A stretch of DNA of 64,000 bases from Chlorobaculum sp. MV4-Y (GCF_025244685.1 NZ_CP104202.1:1492359-1556358), one strand, 5' to 3'; counted from the first letter of the stretch, positions 19,541 to 29,641 are shown. Program-made: numbers and translations. The notes: generated from the sequence alone by a model not told the origin.

Positions 19541-20293
19541 TCATTCCGTTACAGACACGGCCTTGACGGCTGGCGCGGCATACGCCGGCTGCCGTTCGAC
19601 CCATGAGAGAATGGCGTTGAACAGCGAAGCACTCCGGGCCACCTGGTTGTAGGCTTCATCGACGGTCATGTTGCGATGTTCCCGCCTCATCTTCTGACCG
19701 AGCTTGCGGGCCGATTCGGCGACAGCGGCGATCTCCCTTGCCAGGTCATCTTCGTTCCGGATGTAGGGCGCTGTCATGATGCGCTGGATATAGGCGATGT
19801 TGTTACGTGCGCTGTTCTCGATGATGCCGTCATTGATGCTGTGGCGCTGCTTGTTGAAGTCGTCGTAGGGGGTATTGTGCAGCGGCATCGAGAGGTCGCC
19901 GCAGTAGTGGGCGCAGTAGACCAGCGGATACTTCGCATATTTGCCGCTCTTTTTCATGGCGAAGTAATCCCTGACCGAACCGATGATCGCTCCGTACAGA
20001 TGCCCTTCGTCGTCATTGGGCTGGTTGTAGCGTTCAACCTGCGCCATGACCATTTCAGGCGTGACCCGCCGGTTGGCGTTGTTGTTGTAGTAGTGATTCG
20101 GACTTTCAATCGGCCCGAACATCTCCTTCGACTTGGCCACGTCGGGCGCGGCCGAGCTGTACCAGAGATCGAAACCGGCAGCTTCGGCGACGGCGAGATG
20201 GGTTTTGTCGTGCCAGGCGTTGGCTTCGGGCTGGAATGGCTGAGTGCAGAAAAACGCCGTAACCGCAGCGATGCGAAGGATAGCTGAGCGCAT
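19541..20293 (-). CDS. Exported zinc-dependent phospholipase C / S1-P1 nuclease-like protein
   Basis: A 250-residue secreted protein. The signal peptide (residues 1-25, ending EANA) would expose an N-terminal Trp-His (WHDKTHLAVAEAAG), as in the PLC/S1-P1 nuclease fold where the N-terminal Trp binds zinc. The motif YCAHYCGDLSMPLHN (H-x3-D-x4-H) resembles the HxxGDxxxPLH zinc motif of that superfamily. The substrate could be phospholipid or nucleic acid. The start at 20293 is fixed by AGGAGG six bases upstream; the longer frame to 20371 is not needed. It lies 10 bp upstream of the pentapeptide gene and may share its transcript. Confidence 0.75.
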   Translation of the reverse strand: MRSAILRIAAVTAFFCTQPFQPEANAWHDKTHLAVAEAAGFDLWYSSAAPDVAKSKEMFGPIESPNHYYNNNANRRVTPEMVMAQVERYNQPNDDEGHLYGAIIGSVRDYFAMKKSGKYAKYPLVYCAHYCGDLSMPLHNTPYDDFNKQRHSINDGIIENSARNNIAYIQRIMTAPYIRNEDDLAREIAAVAESARKLGQKMRREHRNMTVDEAYNQVARSASLFNAILSWVERQPAYAAPAVKAVSVTE

Positions 20294-20440
20294 GAGAGGC
20301 CTCCTGAAAGGGTTGGAAAGCGAAACTGCTCTTATGGGAACAAGATACGCAGAAACGGAGAAGAGCGGCAACAGTTGGATGGAGTGGAGATTTTACTGGG
20401 CCGCGACTCTCGTCGAACGAAGTGGCGGCCCGGCGGCACC

Positions 20441-21409
20441 TCAGGCAGACATTTCGAGCATTCTCCTGATCGACTTCAGCGCGCCTTCGCGCAGGCTCTC
20501 ATCGACGGTGATCTCGGGCGCGCGGTTCACCATGCAGAGGTAGAGCTTGTCGAGCGTGTTCTGCTTCATCTGCTTGCAGACGCTGCGCGGATTGGCCGGG
20601 TCTTTTGGTGCCGAAATGAAGGTCTTGCCCGGCGAGCGCTTCTCCATTTCGTAGAGAATACCCGGCTCAGTCGCTACGATGAAGCTTTTGCACGGACTCT
20701 TTTCGGTGTACTCGAGCAGCGCCGAAGTCGAGCCGACGAACGAGGCGTGACGAAGCACCTCCTCGCGGCACTCGGGATGAGCGATCAGCTCCGCATCGGG
20801 GTACATCGCCTTGGCCTGAATCATGTAGACTTCAGAGTAAGCCTCGTGCACGTAGCAGAAGCCCTGCCAGAGCAGCATGTCACGGCCCGTGCGCTTCATC
20901 ACCCACGCGCCGAGGTTGCGGTCGGGGCCGAAGATGATCTTCTTCTCCGGCGGAATCTGGCGAACGATGTGCTCGGCGTTCGACGAAGTGCAGATGATAT
21001 CCGAAAGCTTCTTGATCGCCGCCGACGAATTGACGTAGGTGATGGCGATGGCGTCGGGGTGCGCCTCGCGGAAGGCGCGGAACTCATCCTCGGGGCAACT
21101 GTCGGCCAAGGGACAGCCCGCGCCCGGGTCGGGCATGAGCACCATCTTGCCGGGATTGAGAATCTTGGCGGTCTCGGCCATGAAGTACACCCCGGCAAAG
21201 ACAATCACGTCAGCCGAAGTCTTTTCCGCCGCACGCGCGAGCGCGAGGCTGTCGCCCACGATGTCCGCCGCCTGCTGGATTTCCGGCAGGGTATAGTAGT
21301 GGGCAAGGACGATGGCGTTCATCTCCTTCTTGAGAGCCTGCACCCTCCGGATCAGCTCTTCGGTCGAAAGGCCCGCCGCCTCTTTCTGCATATCGGTTGC
21401 TGTGGTCAT
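20441..21409 (-). CDS. nadA: Quinolinate synthase A
   Basis: A 322-residue NadA, the [4Fe-4S] enzyme condensing iminoaspartate and dihydroxyacetone phosphate to quinolinate for NAD. Typical motifs: LAHYYTLPEIQQAADIVGDSLALA (about 33-56), DPGAGCPLADSC, the YVNSSA and FGPDRNLGAW segments, HPECREEV and the final PANPRSVCKQMKQNTLDKL; the three cluster cysteines fall in these blocks. The start at 21409 (MTTATDM) is chosen for family length. A terminator (21434-21462) separates it from the GroES-like gene upstream, so it should have its own promoter. nadB and nadE are 8-11 kb away. Confidence 0.95.
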   Translation of the reverse strand: MTTATDMQKEAAGLSTEELIRRVQALKKEMNAIVLAHYYTLPEIQQAADIVGDSLALARAAEKTSADVIVFAGVYFMAETAKILNPGKMVLMPDPGAGCPLADSCPEDEFRAFREAHPDAIAITYVNSSAAIKKLSDIICTSSNAEHIVRQIPPEKKIIFGPDRNLGAWVMKRTGRDMLLWQGFCYVHEAYSEVYMIQAKAMYPDAELIAHPECREEVLRHASFVGSTSALLEYTEKSPCKSFIVATEPGILYEMEKRSPGKTFISAPKDPANPRSVCKQMKQNTLDKLYLCMVNRAPEITVDESLREGALKSIRRMLEMSA

Positions 21410-21433
21410 ATCGATCTGTCGAAATAATGAAAT

Positions 21434-21462
21434 AAAAAAACTCCTCGACGGTTGAAGAGGAG
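21434..21462 (-). terminator. Terminator between GroES-like gene and nadA
   Basis: Minus strand CTCCTC-TTCAACCGTC-GAGGAG followed by TTTTTTT, 49 bases after the GroES-like stop and 25 bases before the nadA start. It most simply ends the upstream transcript; an attenuator role for nadA is less likely but possible. Confidence 0.75.
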
Positions 21463-21510
21463 CGTAGTCCGGAGTGAAAGCCGAAAACAAATCCGGCTCC
21501 CTCCGGCGAT

Positions 21511-21906
21511 TCAACTCAGATAGTCTTCCAGGTCATCGTCTTCCCTGATCAGCAAAAGAATGGCTGAATTGGGCACGATCAGATAGCGCTCCTCTTCGTA
21601 CTCGATCTCCCAGGCGCTGTTCTGGACGAAGATGGCCAGATCGCCGGTTTTGGCCTGAAGCGGAATGTACTGGGGACTTTCAGCCCGCTCTTTCCAGGGT
21701 TCGTCGGTATCATTTGGCGGGCCGACCGGATAGCCCGGCCCTGTTTTGAGAACGTAACCGCTCTGGATTTTAGCTTTTTCCTGAACGCCCGGAGGGAGGT
21801 AGATGCCGGATTTGGTTGTCTCGTCAAGGGATTTCGGCTTGATGAGTACCCGGTCTCCGACAACGATGAATTTATCCGTAGCGTTTCTGCGTTTGTCAAA
21901 TAACAT
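21511..21906 (-). CDS. GroES-like co-chaperone family protein
   Basis: A 131-residue protein with a Cpn10-like barrel: KFIVVGDRVLIKPKSLDETTKSGIYLPPGVQEKAKIQSGYVLKTGPGYP (about 12-60) matches the GroES beta-barrel pattern (DRVLVKP ... G(I)xLP). It then has a longer insert and the ending LQAKTGDLAIFVQNSAWEIEYEEERYLIVPNSAILLLIRED. It is longer than GroES (about 97 aa) and lacks a groEL next to it, so it is a paralogous family found in this phylum rather than the canonical co-chaperonin. Confidence 0.82.
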   Translation of the reverse strand: MLFDKRRNATDKFIVVGDRVLIKPKSLDETTKSGIYLPPGVQEKAKIQSGYVLKTGPGYPVGPPNDTDEPWKERAESPQYIPLQAKTGDLAIFVQNSAWEIEYEEERYLIVPNSAILLLIREDDDLEDYLS

Positions 21907-22295
21907 GCGCTATTGCAATATCTTGGCAAGAGTTCCCGTATGCCGGGCTGATGCGCCGGAGAGGAAGAAACTCGCCGCCATCTGGCGTCAACGCTTCCGC
22001 GACCGGCGGTCGAGAAGTTCAAAATCGTCATTTCAGCCCAAAAAGCAAAAAAAACGGTTATCCATCCCGCTGGCTCGAAACAAGTGAGTGCCGGAAAAAT
22101 TCATCGAAGAAAAGATTGCATATCTGTTATATTTTCTATTCGCAACCTCTGCTTTCCGGCCCATGCCCCGGATCGAGGCTATCGAATCGAGACTATAGCA
22201 AACAAGATCGCCCTGACAGCTCCTGTTTCCGGGCTCCCACCGGAAAAACAGGCGGCAGGGGGTGCGCCAATGTGTTAACCAGGAAGACAACGGAC
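21907..22295. other. Intergenic region between GroES-like gene and mreC
   Basis: This 389-bp divergent spacer must contain both promoters. I see a GC-rich first half without a credible gene, an AT-rich stretch near 22115-22145 (TTGCATATCTGTTATATTTT) that could hold the mreC promoter, and a hairpin at 22222-22252 (CCTGTTTCCGG / CCGGAAAAACAGG) just before the mreC start. Confidence 0.5.
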
Positions 22296-23138
22296 GTGTC
22301 GAGCTTTTTCCGTTTTATCGCCAAGCATACCGCATATCTCTATTTTCTGCTGTATTGCGCTCTCTCCATCATGCTCATGCAGCTTCAGCGCAAAGAGACG
22401 CTTGATGCAATCCGCGAGCGCGGGCTGGTCATTAACGCAGCCATTGAAAAACAGTTCACCGAAGCCACGGCCATTTTTACACAGGAACGTGACAACCAGC
22501 ACCTGTTCCTGCAAAATGCGCGGCTGTTTGCCCAGCTTCTGCGCCAGCAGGCGGCGCTCCGGGACGCCGGCGAACTGCACGCCATAGAGGCAAATGCACC
22601 GCAATGGGCCGGCCAGTTCAAGGTCGCGCGGGTGGTTGACCGCCGGTTCAGTGCTACCGACAATATGCTCATTCTCGATGCCGGTTCCCGCCAGGGCATC
22701 GCCCCCGACATGGCCGTGCTGACGCCTGACGGGCTTGTGGGACGAGTGATCGACGTCTCCGCCAACTACTCGAAGGTGATGCCGGTCATCAACCGAAACT
22801 TTATGGTGAGCGTGGTTTCCGACAGCACCCGCACCAACGGCCTGCTCTCCTGGCGGAACGGCAACGAACACCTAGCCATGCTGGATCACGTGCCAGTCAG
22901 CAGCAAGCTGCTCGTAGGCGAAGGGGTTGCGACCTCCGGTTACAGTACCTTTGCCAGCCGAGGCATTCCGGTCGGCCAGATCATCCGCATATCGAAAGAC
23001 AAGCTCTTCTACAACGTCGATGTGCGCCTTGCAGTCGATTTTTCATCACTCTCCTGGGTGCTCGTCTCCCTGGCAAAGCCGTCGATGGAGAAAATCGAGC
23101 TGATGCAGTCACCGGACAGCCCGGGAAAAGGAGAGTGA
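22296..23138 (+). CDS. mreC: Rod-shape-determining protein MreC
   Basis: A 280-residue bitopic protein: short cytoplasmic N-terminus, one membrane segment (AYLYFLLYCALSIMLM, about 13-30), a helical coiled-coil (about 45-90) and the periplasmic beta domains (DNMLILDAGSRQGIAPDMAVLTPDGLVGRVIDVSANYSKVMPVI). It scaffolds the elongasome with MreB, MreD and PBP2. GTG at 22296 is preferred (AGGA upstream, VSSFFRFIAKHTAYLYF); another GTG at 22272 and an ATG at 21951 are in frame, but the latter would add 115 unrelated residues. It is followed by mreD and the PBP2 gene; mreB is 26 kb away. Confidence 0.9.
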   Translation: MSSFFRFIAKHTAYLYFLLYCALSIMLMQLQRKETLDAIRERGLVINAAIEKQFTEATAIFTQERDNQHLFLQNARLFAQLLRQQAALRDAGELHAIEANAPQWAGQFKVARVVDRRFSATDNMLILDAGSRQGIAPDMAVLTPDGLVGRVIDVSANYSKVMPVINRNFMVSVVSDSTRTNGLLSWRNGNEHLAMLDHVPVSSKLLVGEGVATSGYSTFASRGIPVGQIIRISKDKLFYNVDVRLAVDFSSLSWVLVSLAKPSMEKIELMQSPDSPGKGE

Positions 23139-23192
23139 ACAAGGCATCGATAACATGGCAATCACCGGTTACAAACGACAATCCACCCTGAT

Positions 23193-23681
23193 TTGAACAA
23201 GTATCTTCTTTATACCATCGCCGTGATCATTCTGGCTTTCGTGCAGCGCTTTCTCGTTTCAAAGCTGCTCATTCTACACGTATCCCCCGACATTCTGGCC
23301 ATCTTCATCGCGTTCATCTCCATGTCCACCGGCCAGAGAACCGGCACGAACTTCGGCTTCGGAGCCGGCCTCGTCGCCGGGGTTCTCTCGGGCGACTTAG
23401 GCTTGTCGGCCCTTCTGGGCACTGCTCAGGGATTTGTGGCAGGCTTCTTCCATGTACCCCAGGAGAGCCATGCGACCTCGGTCAAGAAAAAGCGTATGTT
23501 CTATGCTGCGTCCGCAACCGCGCTGATAGCCGGGAACCTGCTTCAGTCGCTTCTTTCTGACCCGCTCTCGCTCCCCCTCTATGTCAGAATACCGGAGACA
23601 GTCATCCTCGGCACCCTCATGAGCATGATGCTGACCGTGCTGCTCTATCACTTCGCCCTGAAGAAACTGCTGAAGGATTGA
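23193..23681 (+). CDS. mreD: Rod-shape-determining protein MreD
   Basis: A 162-residue hydrophobic protein with about five membrane helices (YTIAVIILAFVQRFLV; DILAIFIAFISMSTG; FGAGLVAGVLSGDLGL; SATALIAGNLLQSLL; VILGTLMSMMLTVLLY). The position between mreC and the PBP2 gene identifies it, with sequence features (PDILAIFIAF...GFGAGLVAGVLSGDLG) matching MreD. Start: TTG at 23193 is the only good candidate; no ATG is available until far inside. It ends three bases before the next gene's ATG. Confidence 0.87.
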   Translation: MNKYLLYTIAVIILAFVQRFLVSKLLILHVSPDILAIFIAFISMSTGQRTGTNFGFGAGLVAGVLSGDLGLSALLGTAQGFVAGFFHVPQESHATSVKKKRMFYAASATALIAGNLLQSLLSDPLSLPLYVRIPETVILGTLMSMMLTVLLYHFALKKLLKD

Positions 23682-23684
23682 GCC

Positions 23685-25580
23685 ATGGACGATTTTCTGC
23701 GCGGAATCAAGCTGACCATACTCCTCATCGCAGCCGTCTTCCTGTTTTTCACAGCTCGTCTCGCCTGGCTCCAGATTGTCCAGCATGACGACATCGGTTC
23801 GAGATCGGGAAGCATCCGGAGAATACGGGAACAGGCTCCGAGAGGCCATTTCATCGACCGGAACGGCGAAACCGTTCTCGAAAACCAGGCACTCTACACC
23901 CTCAAGATCATCCCCAACGAGCTGCGGGCATCGAGCATTCCGTACCTGGCCTACCTGCTTGAAATTCCGGTAGATGAGCTGAACGAGAAGGTCGCCGAAG
24001 CGAAAGATTACAGTCCGTTTGCTGTTTCGACCGTCTACCGCGACCTGAACGAGTTCGTCGTGGCACGCATCAGCGAGAACCTCTGGCGATTGCCCGGCGT
24101 GATCATCGAGATCGAGGACAAGCGAAAATACAGCGATCTGTTCCGGGGAACCCACATGTTCGGTTATCTCCGCAGCGTAAACAAGACACAGCTCGACACG
24201 CTGGCCGAAAAGGGGTACACGCCGGATGACAAGATCGGTTTTTCCGGTCTCGAACGCTTCTACGAAGAGGAGTTGCGGGGCGAAAAGGGCACTCGTTACG
24301 AACTGGTCAATCCGCTCGGGATGCTCGTGGGAAAATACAATGAGGGCCAAAGCGACATCCCGTCCGTCAAGGGTAACGATCTCTATCTCACCATCGACGC
24401 TCACCTGCAGCAGCTTGCCGAAAATCTGCTCCGGGCGACAGGCAGACAGGGAGCAATCGTGGCTATCGATCCCTCGACCGGCGGCGTGCTGGCGCTGTGC
24501 AGCGAACCTGATTTCGACCTCGACATCCTCAATGGCAAAACCAGAAAAAAAGAGTGGGCCGAAATCGCCCTTTCACCTGAAAAGCCGCTTTTCAACCGCG
24601 CCATCCAGGCCGTCTATCCACCCGGTTCAACCTACAAAATGGTGCTCGCGATAGCCGGACTCGAAGAGGGGGTCATCAAACCGGAAAATACCATTCTCTG
24701 CACCGGAAGCTGGAACTTTGGCGGACGCGTTTTCCACTGCCACGGCGGCCATGCTCACGGCATCGTTAACCTTAAAAAAGCGATCATCGAGTCCTGCAAC
24801 ATCTACTTCTACCAGCTCATGCTCAAGGTTGGACTCGACACGTGGGATAAATACGGTAAAATGTTCGGATTCGGCCAGCAGGAAGGCATCGACCTCCCCG
24901 GTGAACGCAAGGGTTTCTTGCCTACAACCGATTACTACAACAAGCGTTACGGTGAGGGACGCTGGACCAGAGGCTACCTGGTCAGCCTCGGCATCGGCCA
25001 GGGAGAGCTTGGCGTCACTCCCCTGCAACTGGCCAACTACGCAGCGACCATCGCCAACAACGGCACCTGGCACGAACCGCACATTGTCAGGGGCTACCGC
25101 GACACGCGCACCGGCATCTATGTGCCGATCGATCACGCATCGCGAACCCTGCCGGTTTCGAAACAGACCTTCGGAATCATCAAGGAGGCAATGCAGGGCG
25201 TGGTGACGCAGGGGACTGGCACGCTGGCGCAGATACCGGGTGTAACGGTCGCGGGCAAAACCGGCACCGCGCAGAACCCGCACGGCAAGGATCACGCCTG
25301 GTTCATCTGCTTCGCTCCGGTCGAAAACCCGAAAATCGCCATCGCGGTGCTGGTCGAAAATGCCGGTTTCGGCGGCAGCATCTCCGCGCCGATCGCCCGG
25401 GAGATGATGAACTATTACCTTGTCGAAAAGAACAAGCCAAAAACGAAAACTGCCGACAGCACCGCGGTCGCCAAAGTCAAAAAGCTGAACAATTCACTGA
25501 ATACCAAACAGGCCGCCGCGAAAGCAGCAATCGACTCTACCGGCACTGCGCCGCAGAGCGATCTGGAGAGTGGAGACTGA
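23685..25580 (+). CDS. mrdA: Penicillin-binding protein 2 (elongasome transpeptidase)
   Basis: A 631-residue class B PBP. An N-terminal membrane anchor (LTILLIAAVFLFFTARLAWLQI) is followed by the pedestal (APRGHFIDRNGE, dimerisation domain) and the transpeptidase domain with STYK (active-site Ser; PPGSTYKM), SCN (ESCNIYFYQ) and KTGTA (AGKTGTAQNPHG). The C-terminal tail is Lys/Ala-rich. It cross-links lateral-wall peptidoglycan together with RodA; no rodA follows here. The start is preceded by GGATTGAGCC and almost overlaps mreD, implying one operon mreC-mreD-mrdA. Confidence 0.93.
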   Translation: MDDFLRGIKLTILLIAAVFLFFTARLAWLQIVQHDDIGSRSGSIRRIREQAPRGHFIDRNGETVLENQALYTLKIIPNELRASSIPYLAYLLEIPVDELNEKVAEAKDYSPFAVSTVYRDLNEFVVARISENLWRLPGVIIEIEDKRKYSDLFRGTHMFGYLRSVNKTQLDTLAEKGYTPDDKIGFSGLERFYEEELRGEKGTRYELVNPLGMLVGKYNEGQSDIPSVKGNDLYLTIDAHLQQLAENLLRATGRQGAIVAIDPSTGGVLALCSEPDFDLDILNGKTRKKEWAEIALSPEKPLFNRAIQAVYPPGSTYKMVLAIAGLEEGVIKPENTILCTGSWNFGGRVFHCHGGHAHGIVNLKKAIIESCNIYFYQLMLKVGLDTWDKYGKMFGFGQQEGIDLPGERKGFLPTTDYYNKRYGEGRWTRGYLVSLGIGQGELGVTPLQLANYAATIANNGTWHEPHIVRGYRDTRTGIYVPIDHASRTLPVSKQTFGIIKEAMQGVVTQGTGTLAQIPGVTVAGKTGTAQNPHGKDHAWFICFAPVENPKIAIAVLVENAGFGGSISAPIAREMMNYYLVEKNKPKTKTADSTAVAKVKKLNNSLNTKQAAAKAAIDSTGTAPQSDLESGD

Positions 25581-27064
25581 TGAACTTTAAAAATGAACCG
25601 GCGGCCATTGCGGGCTTTCTCGAAGACACGAGCAACCTGAAAAACGGCTGGACGCCCGGCGTCTTCTTCCCCGAAACGCTGGAGGAGGTCGCGGCGCTCC
25701 TGCGCAATGCGCACGCCGACGGGCGGCGCTACACCATCGCAGGCAACGGCACCGGCACGACTGGTGCGCGGATTCCGTTCGGGGATCACGTCATCGCCAT
25801 GCAGAAGCTCGACAGCATCGGCGAGGTGGAGCGGACCGGCGACGGGCGGGCGCTGCTTCGCGTCGAGGGTGGCGCACTGTTGCAGAATGTGCAGTCCAAA
25901 GCGGCGGCGGCAGGCTGGATCTACCCGCCCGATCCGACCGAAAAAACCTGCTTTATCGGCAGCACCATCTCCAACAACTCCACCGGCTCGCGCTCGCTGA
26001 AGTACGGCCCGACACGAAACCACGTGCAGGCGCTGAAGGTAGCGCTGCCGCAAGGCGACATTCTCGACATCGAGCGTGGGCAGTATATCGCCGATGCGGA
26101 GGAACGTTTCCACCTCGATCTTCCGATTGCCGGTCGTGTAGCGTTCCGGATTCCGGACTACCAGATTCCAGCCACCTCGAAGCACAACGCGGGCTACTGG
26201 TCAAAACCGGGTATGGATCTGATCGACCTCTTCATCGGCTCGGAGGGCACACTCGGCGTCATCCTCGAAGCCACGCTGCTGCTACAACCCGCGCCGGAGC
26301 GGGTAATCGCCTGCCTCGCCTGGTTCCAGAGCGAGGAGGAACTGCTCGACTTTGTCGGCAAGGCGCGCGCCGGAAACGGAGGCGTGAGTCCGCGAGCGCT
26401 CGAACTCTTCGACCGTCGCGCCCTCGAATTCCTCCGCCAGAGCTATCCGGAGATTGCGAAGGAGACGGCAGGAGCAATCTATTTCGAAGAGGAGACAACC
26501 GCCGAACATGAGGATACCTGCCTCGAAGCGTGGCTGGAACTGATGGAACAGTGCGGCTCGCCGGTCGAACAGAGCTGGGCTGCACTCGATGCGGAGGGAC
26601 TGCAGAAGCTCCGCGACTTCCGCCACCAGTTGCCGGTGCTGGTCAACGAGTGGCTCAGCCGCCAGTCGGAGAGCAAGGTGAGCACCGACATGGCGCTGCC
26701 GGACGAGCGCTTCGCCGACCTCTTCCGGCTCTACCGCGACACCTGCGACCGTGAAGGCTTCACCTACATCATCTTCGGCCACATCGGCAACGCCCACCTG
26801 CACCTGAACATTCTGCCACGCAACCACGAAGAGTTCGTCCGCGCAAAAACGCTCTACCGCCAGCTCGTCTCGGAAGTGCTCGCGATGGGCGGCACGCTGT
26901 CGGCGGAACACGGTATCGGCAAACTCAAGAGCGAATATCTGGTACAGATGTACGGTCGCAAAGGCATCATGGAAATGGTGCGTGTAAAAAAAGCATTCGA
27001 CCCTTATCTTGTGCTCAACATCGGAAACATGATTCCGGTAGAATACTACGAATCCGAAACCTGA
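25580..27064 (+). CDS. FAD-binding oxidase of the GlcD/D-lactate dehydrogenase family
   Basis: A 494-residue flavoprotein of the vanillyl-alcohol-oxidase/PCMH fold. FAD-binding stretch [22 protein letters not shown], then [33 protein letters not shown] (pyrophosphate-binding, phylum-typical), [16 protein letters not shown], and the C-terminal cap with [17 protein letters not shown] and [18 protein letters not shown] (His residues of the substrate site). It likely oxidises a 2-hydroxyacid such as lactate or glycolate; the substrate cannot be read off. It overlaps the mrdA stop by one base (TGATG), so it is translationally coupled to a cell-wall gene without an evident functional link. Confidence 0.88.
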   Translation: MNFKNEPAAIAGFLEDTSNLKNGWTPGVFFPETLEEVAALLRNAHADGRRYTIAGNGTGTTGARIPFGDHVIAMQKLDSIGEVERTGDGRALLRVEGGALLQNVQSKAAAAGWIYPPDPTEKTCFIGSTISNNSTGSRSLKYGPTRNHVQALKVALPQGDILDIERGQYIADAEERFHLDLPIAGRVAFRIPDYQIPATSKHNAGYWSKPGMDLIDLFIGSEGTLGVILEATLLLQPAPERVIACLAWFQSEEELLDFVGKARAGNGGVSPRALELFDRRALEFLRQSYPEIAKETAGAIYFEEETTAEHEDTCLEAWLELMEQCGSPVEQSWAALDAEGLQKLRDFRHQLPVLVNEWLSRQSESKVSTDMALPDERFADLFRLYRDTCDREGFTYIIFGHIGNAHLHLNILPRNHEEFVRAKTLYRQLVSEVLAMGGTLSAEHGIGKLKSEYLVQMYGRKGIMEMVRVKKAFDPYLVLNIGNMIPVEYYESET

Positions 27065-27075
27065 GAGAGAACAAG

Positions 27076-27549
27076 GTGTCCAAAAAACAAGGCAAGCCGG
27101 AGTACGTCACGGCGATCAGCAACCGCAAGGCACGGTTCGAGTTCGAGATTCTCGACACCATCGAGGCGGGCGTCGAACTGCTCGGCAGCGAGGTGAAGTC
27201 GGTGCGACTCGGCAAGGCGAGCCTGAGCGAGAGCTACGCCATGATTCACCACGGCCAGGTGTGGCTCGAAAACATGCAAATCACCCCATACGAACACAAC
27301 ACGCTCGACACGCTCGAACCCAAACGCAGCCGCCGCCTGCTTTTGCACAAGGCGGAGATCATGCGCCTGCAATCGAAAATCAGCGAAAAGGGACTGACCC
27401 TCATTCCGCTCAAGGCCTACTTCAACAAGCGTGGTGTGCTGAAGATCGAACTCGGCCTCGCTCGAGGCAAAAAGCTCTACGACAAACGCGAGACGATCAA
27501 GAATCGAGACGCCGAGCGTCAGCTGCAGCAACTCAAGAAACAGTATTAA
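27076..27549 (+). CDS. smpB: SsrA-binding protein SmpB
   Basis: A 157-residue SmpB, the tmRNA partner that rescues stalled ribosomes. Conserved stretches: [92 protein letters not shown]. The C-terminal basic tail ([18 protein letters not shown]) is complete. Start GTG at 27076 with a purine-rich GAGAGAGAA upstream. No tmRNA gene is seen in the window. Confidence 0.95.
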   Translation: MSKKQGKPEYVTAISNRKARFEFEILDTIEAGVELLGSEVKSVRLGKASLSESYAMIHHGQVWLENMQITPYEHNTLDTLEPKRSRRLLLHKAEIMRLQSKISEKGLTLIPLKAYFNKRGVLKIELGLARGKKLYDKRETIKNRDAERQLQQLKKQY

Positions 27550-27571
27550 CCAGACGACATTTCAATTTGCC

Positions 27572-28792
27572 ATGATCTTTCCATCCGTCAGGGAACAGCT
27601 CGATATCATCGTCAACAACACCGTCGAGGTCATCAGCACCGATGAGCTTGAAAAGAAGCTCCAGAAATCGATCAAAAGCGGCAAGCCGCTAAAGATCAAG
27701 CTCGGCGCTGACCCGTCGCGCCCTGATCTGCACCTCGGCCACTCGGTGGTGCTCCGCAAGTTGCGTGAATTTCAGGATTTGGGACACGAGGCGATTCTCA
27801 TCATCGGCGACTTCACGGCCATGATCGGCGACCCGTCGGGCAAGAGCAAAACCCGCCCGCAGCTCACCGCCGAGGAGGCGAGGGAGAACGGCAAAAGCTA
27901 CTTCGAGCAGGCATCAAAAATCCTCGATCCGGAAAAAACCACCATTTGCTACAACGCCGACTGGCTGGGCCAGATGCACTTCGCCGACGTCATCCGCCTG
28001 TCGAGCCACTACACGGTGGCGCGAATGCTGGAGCGCGATGATTTCGAAAAGCGCTACCGTTCGCAGACGCCGATCTCGATCCACGAATTTCTCTACCCGC
28101 TCGCACAGGGCATGGACTCGGTGCATCTGAAAAACGACGTAGAGCTTGGCGGCACCGACCAGAAGTTCAACCTGCTCGTCGGACGCGACCTCCAGCGCGA
28201 GTACGGCATCGAGCCGCAAGTCTGCATCACCATGCCGCTGCTCGTCGGCACCGACGGCAGCGAAAAGATGTCCAAGTCACTCGGCAACGCCATCTGCTTC
28301 AACGACACGCCAGAGGATATGTACGGCCGCACGCTCTCGATTCCCGACACGCTGATCGAGACCTACTGGAACCTGCTGGTACCGCACCATAGCGGGAGCG
28401 GCGCGCCTATCGCCGAACGGATCGCCGCCGATCCTCGCGAAACGAAGCGCGAACTGGCCCGCGAGGTGGTGGCGCAATACTATTCGGCGGACGATGCTGC
28501 AAAAGCGCAGGAGCACTTCGACCGGGTGATCGTCAACAAACAGGCTCCAGCGGATCTGCCAACCATGGAGTTCGAGGAGACCTCGATGCCAGTGGTCGAG
28601 CTGCTCATGGCGCTCGAGGCGTTCCCGTCGAAAAACGAGGCCCGGCGCATGATCCAGCAGGGCGCGGTGCAGGCTGGCGACATGAAGATCACTGACACCA
28701 ACGCTGTGATCGGACTCGGTCCAGAACCTTTGATCATCCGCGCAGGCAAGCGGAAATTTTTCAAGGTGGCGCTCGCAAAAAAATCGTTTTGA
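27572..28792 (+). CDS. tyrS: Tyrosyl-tRNA synthetase
   Basis: A 406-residue class I aminoacyl-tRNA synthetase. HLGH signature in [26 protein letters not shown] (about 47-72), KMSKS in [27 protein letters not shown] for tyrosine/ATP binding, and a C-terminal S4 RNA-binding domain ([28 protein letters not shown]). The sequence belongs to the TyrS2/TyrZ-like branch. It starts 22 bases after smpB and may be in the same transcript. Confidence 0.95.
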   Translation: MIFPSVREQLDIIVNNTVEVISTDELEKKLQKSIKSGKPLKIKLGADPSRPDLHLGHSVVLRKLREFQDLGHEAILIIGDFTAMIGDPSGKSKTRPQLTAEEARENGKSYFEQASKILDPEKTTICYNADWLGQMHFADVIRLSSHYTVARMLERDDFEKRYRSQTPISIHEFLYPLAQGMDSVHLKNDVELGGTDQKFNLLVGRDLQREYGIEPQVCITMPLLVGTDGSEKMSKSLGNAICFNDTPEDMYGRTLSIPDTLIETYWNLLVPHHSGSGAPIAERIAADPRETKRELAREVVAQYYSADDAAKAQEHFDRVIVNKQAPADLPTMEFEETSMPVVELLMALEAFPSKNEARRMIQQGAVQAGDMKITDTNAVIGLGPEPLIIRAGKRKFFKVALAKKSF

Positions 28793-28861
28793 ATGCGTTT
28801 GCTTTTTCCTATAATTGCACCAACTGACGATTTTCTCTAACCTCTATCCGGAGCTACCACC

Positions 28862-29407
28862 TTGTCATTCGTCCCGACAAAAGTATTCTTCACCAAGGGT
28901 GTCGGAAGACACAAAGAGTATCTCTCTTCGTTCGAGCTCGCACTGCGCGATGCCAAAATCGAAAAGTGCAACCTGGTGACGGTTTCCAGTATCTTTCCTC
29001 CCAAATGCGAGCGCATCAGCGTCGAAGAGGGACTGAAGTACCTCAAGCCGGGGCAGATCACCTTTGCGGTCATGGCACGTAACTCGACCAACGAAAACAA
29101 CCGCCTCATCTCCGCTTCGGTTGGCGTAGCGCTTCCGGCTGACGACAGCCAGTACGGCTACCTCTCCGAGCACCATCCGTATGGCGAAACTGCCGAGCAG
29201 TCGGGCGAATACGCCGAGGATCTGGCCGCCACGATGCTGGCAACCACGCTCGGTATCGAATTTGATCCCAACAAGGACTGGGACGAACGCGAGGGCATCT
29301 ACAAAATGAGCGGCAAGATCGTCAACTCCTTCAACATCACCGAGTCTGCCGAAGGCGAAACCGGCATGTGGACGACCGTCATCTCCTGCGCGGTGCTGCT
29401 GCCGTAA
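28862..29407 (+). CDS. Pyruvoyl-dependent arginine decarboxylase
   Basis: A 181-residue PvlArgDC, which makes agmatine for polyamine synthesis. The proenzyme self-cleaves between two serines to create an N-terminal pyruvoyl group; the site is seen as VTVSSIFPP (residues 40-48). The substrate-site segments ARNSTNEN and [26 protein letters not shown], and the terminal [16 protein letters not shown] are typical. The start codon is TTG at 28862, supported by GGAG 8 bases upstream and by the conserved [13 protein letters not shown] start. A strong terminator follows, so it is a single-gene unit or the end of the tyrS transcript. Confidence 0.92.
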   Translation: MSFVPTKVFFTKGVGRHKEYLSSFELALRDAKIEKCNLVTVSSIFPPKCERISVEEGLKYLKPGQITFAVMARNSTNENNRLISASVGVALPADDSQYGYLSEHHPYGETAEQSGEYAEDLAATMLATTLGIEFDPNKDWDEREGIYKMSGKIVNSFNITESAEGETGMWTTVISCAVLLP

Positions 29408-29438
29408 GGGCGACAGAACAACGAGACATTCTTTTTGA

Positions 29439-29479
29439 AACCGGGAATCGGTGACGCGACTGATTCCCGGTTCTTTTTT
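29439..29479 (+). terminator. Strong intrinsic terminator after the arginine decarboxylase gene
   Basis: AACCGGGAATC, a 12-base loop, GATTCCCGGTT, then CTTTTTT: an 11-bp perfect stem followed by a T-tract, 32 bases after the stop codon. Confidence 0.9.
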
Positions 29480-29641
29480 CCGGCAACATGCAACAAGAAA
29501 AGGGCTTGCGCCCTCGCCACTGCCGGAAGTTGATTCCTGACTGCGTATATTACGCCTCGCCGTTGTCGCTCAGAGGAAACGGCGGTAAGCAGTCTGCGGC
29601 TCGCTCTATCCGCAACTCATCAATCACGCCACCAGAGAGAT

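Noticed and set aside
21951-22295. Long N-terminal extension of MreC
   Set aside because: The upstream 115 codons are unlike any MreC, have no membrane or coiled-coil pattern and precede a good GTG start.
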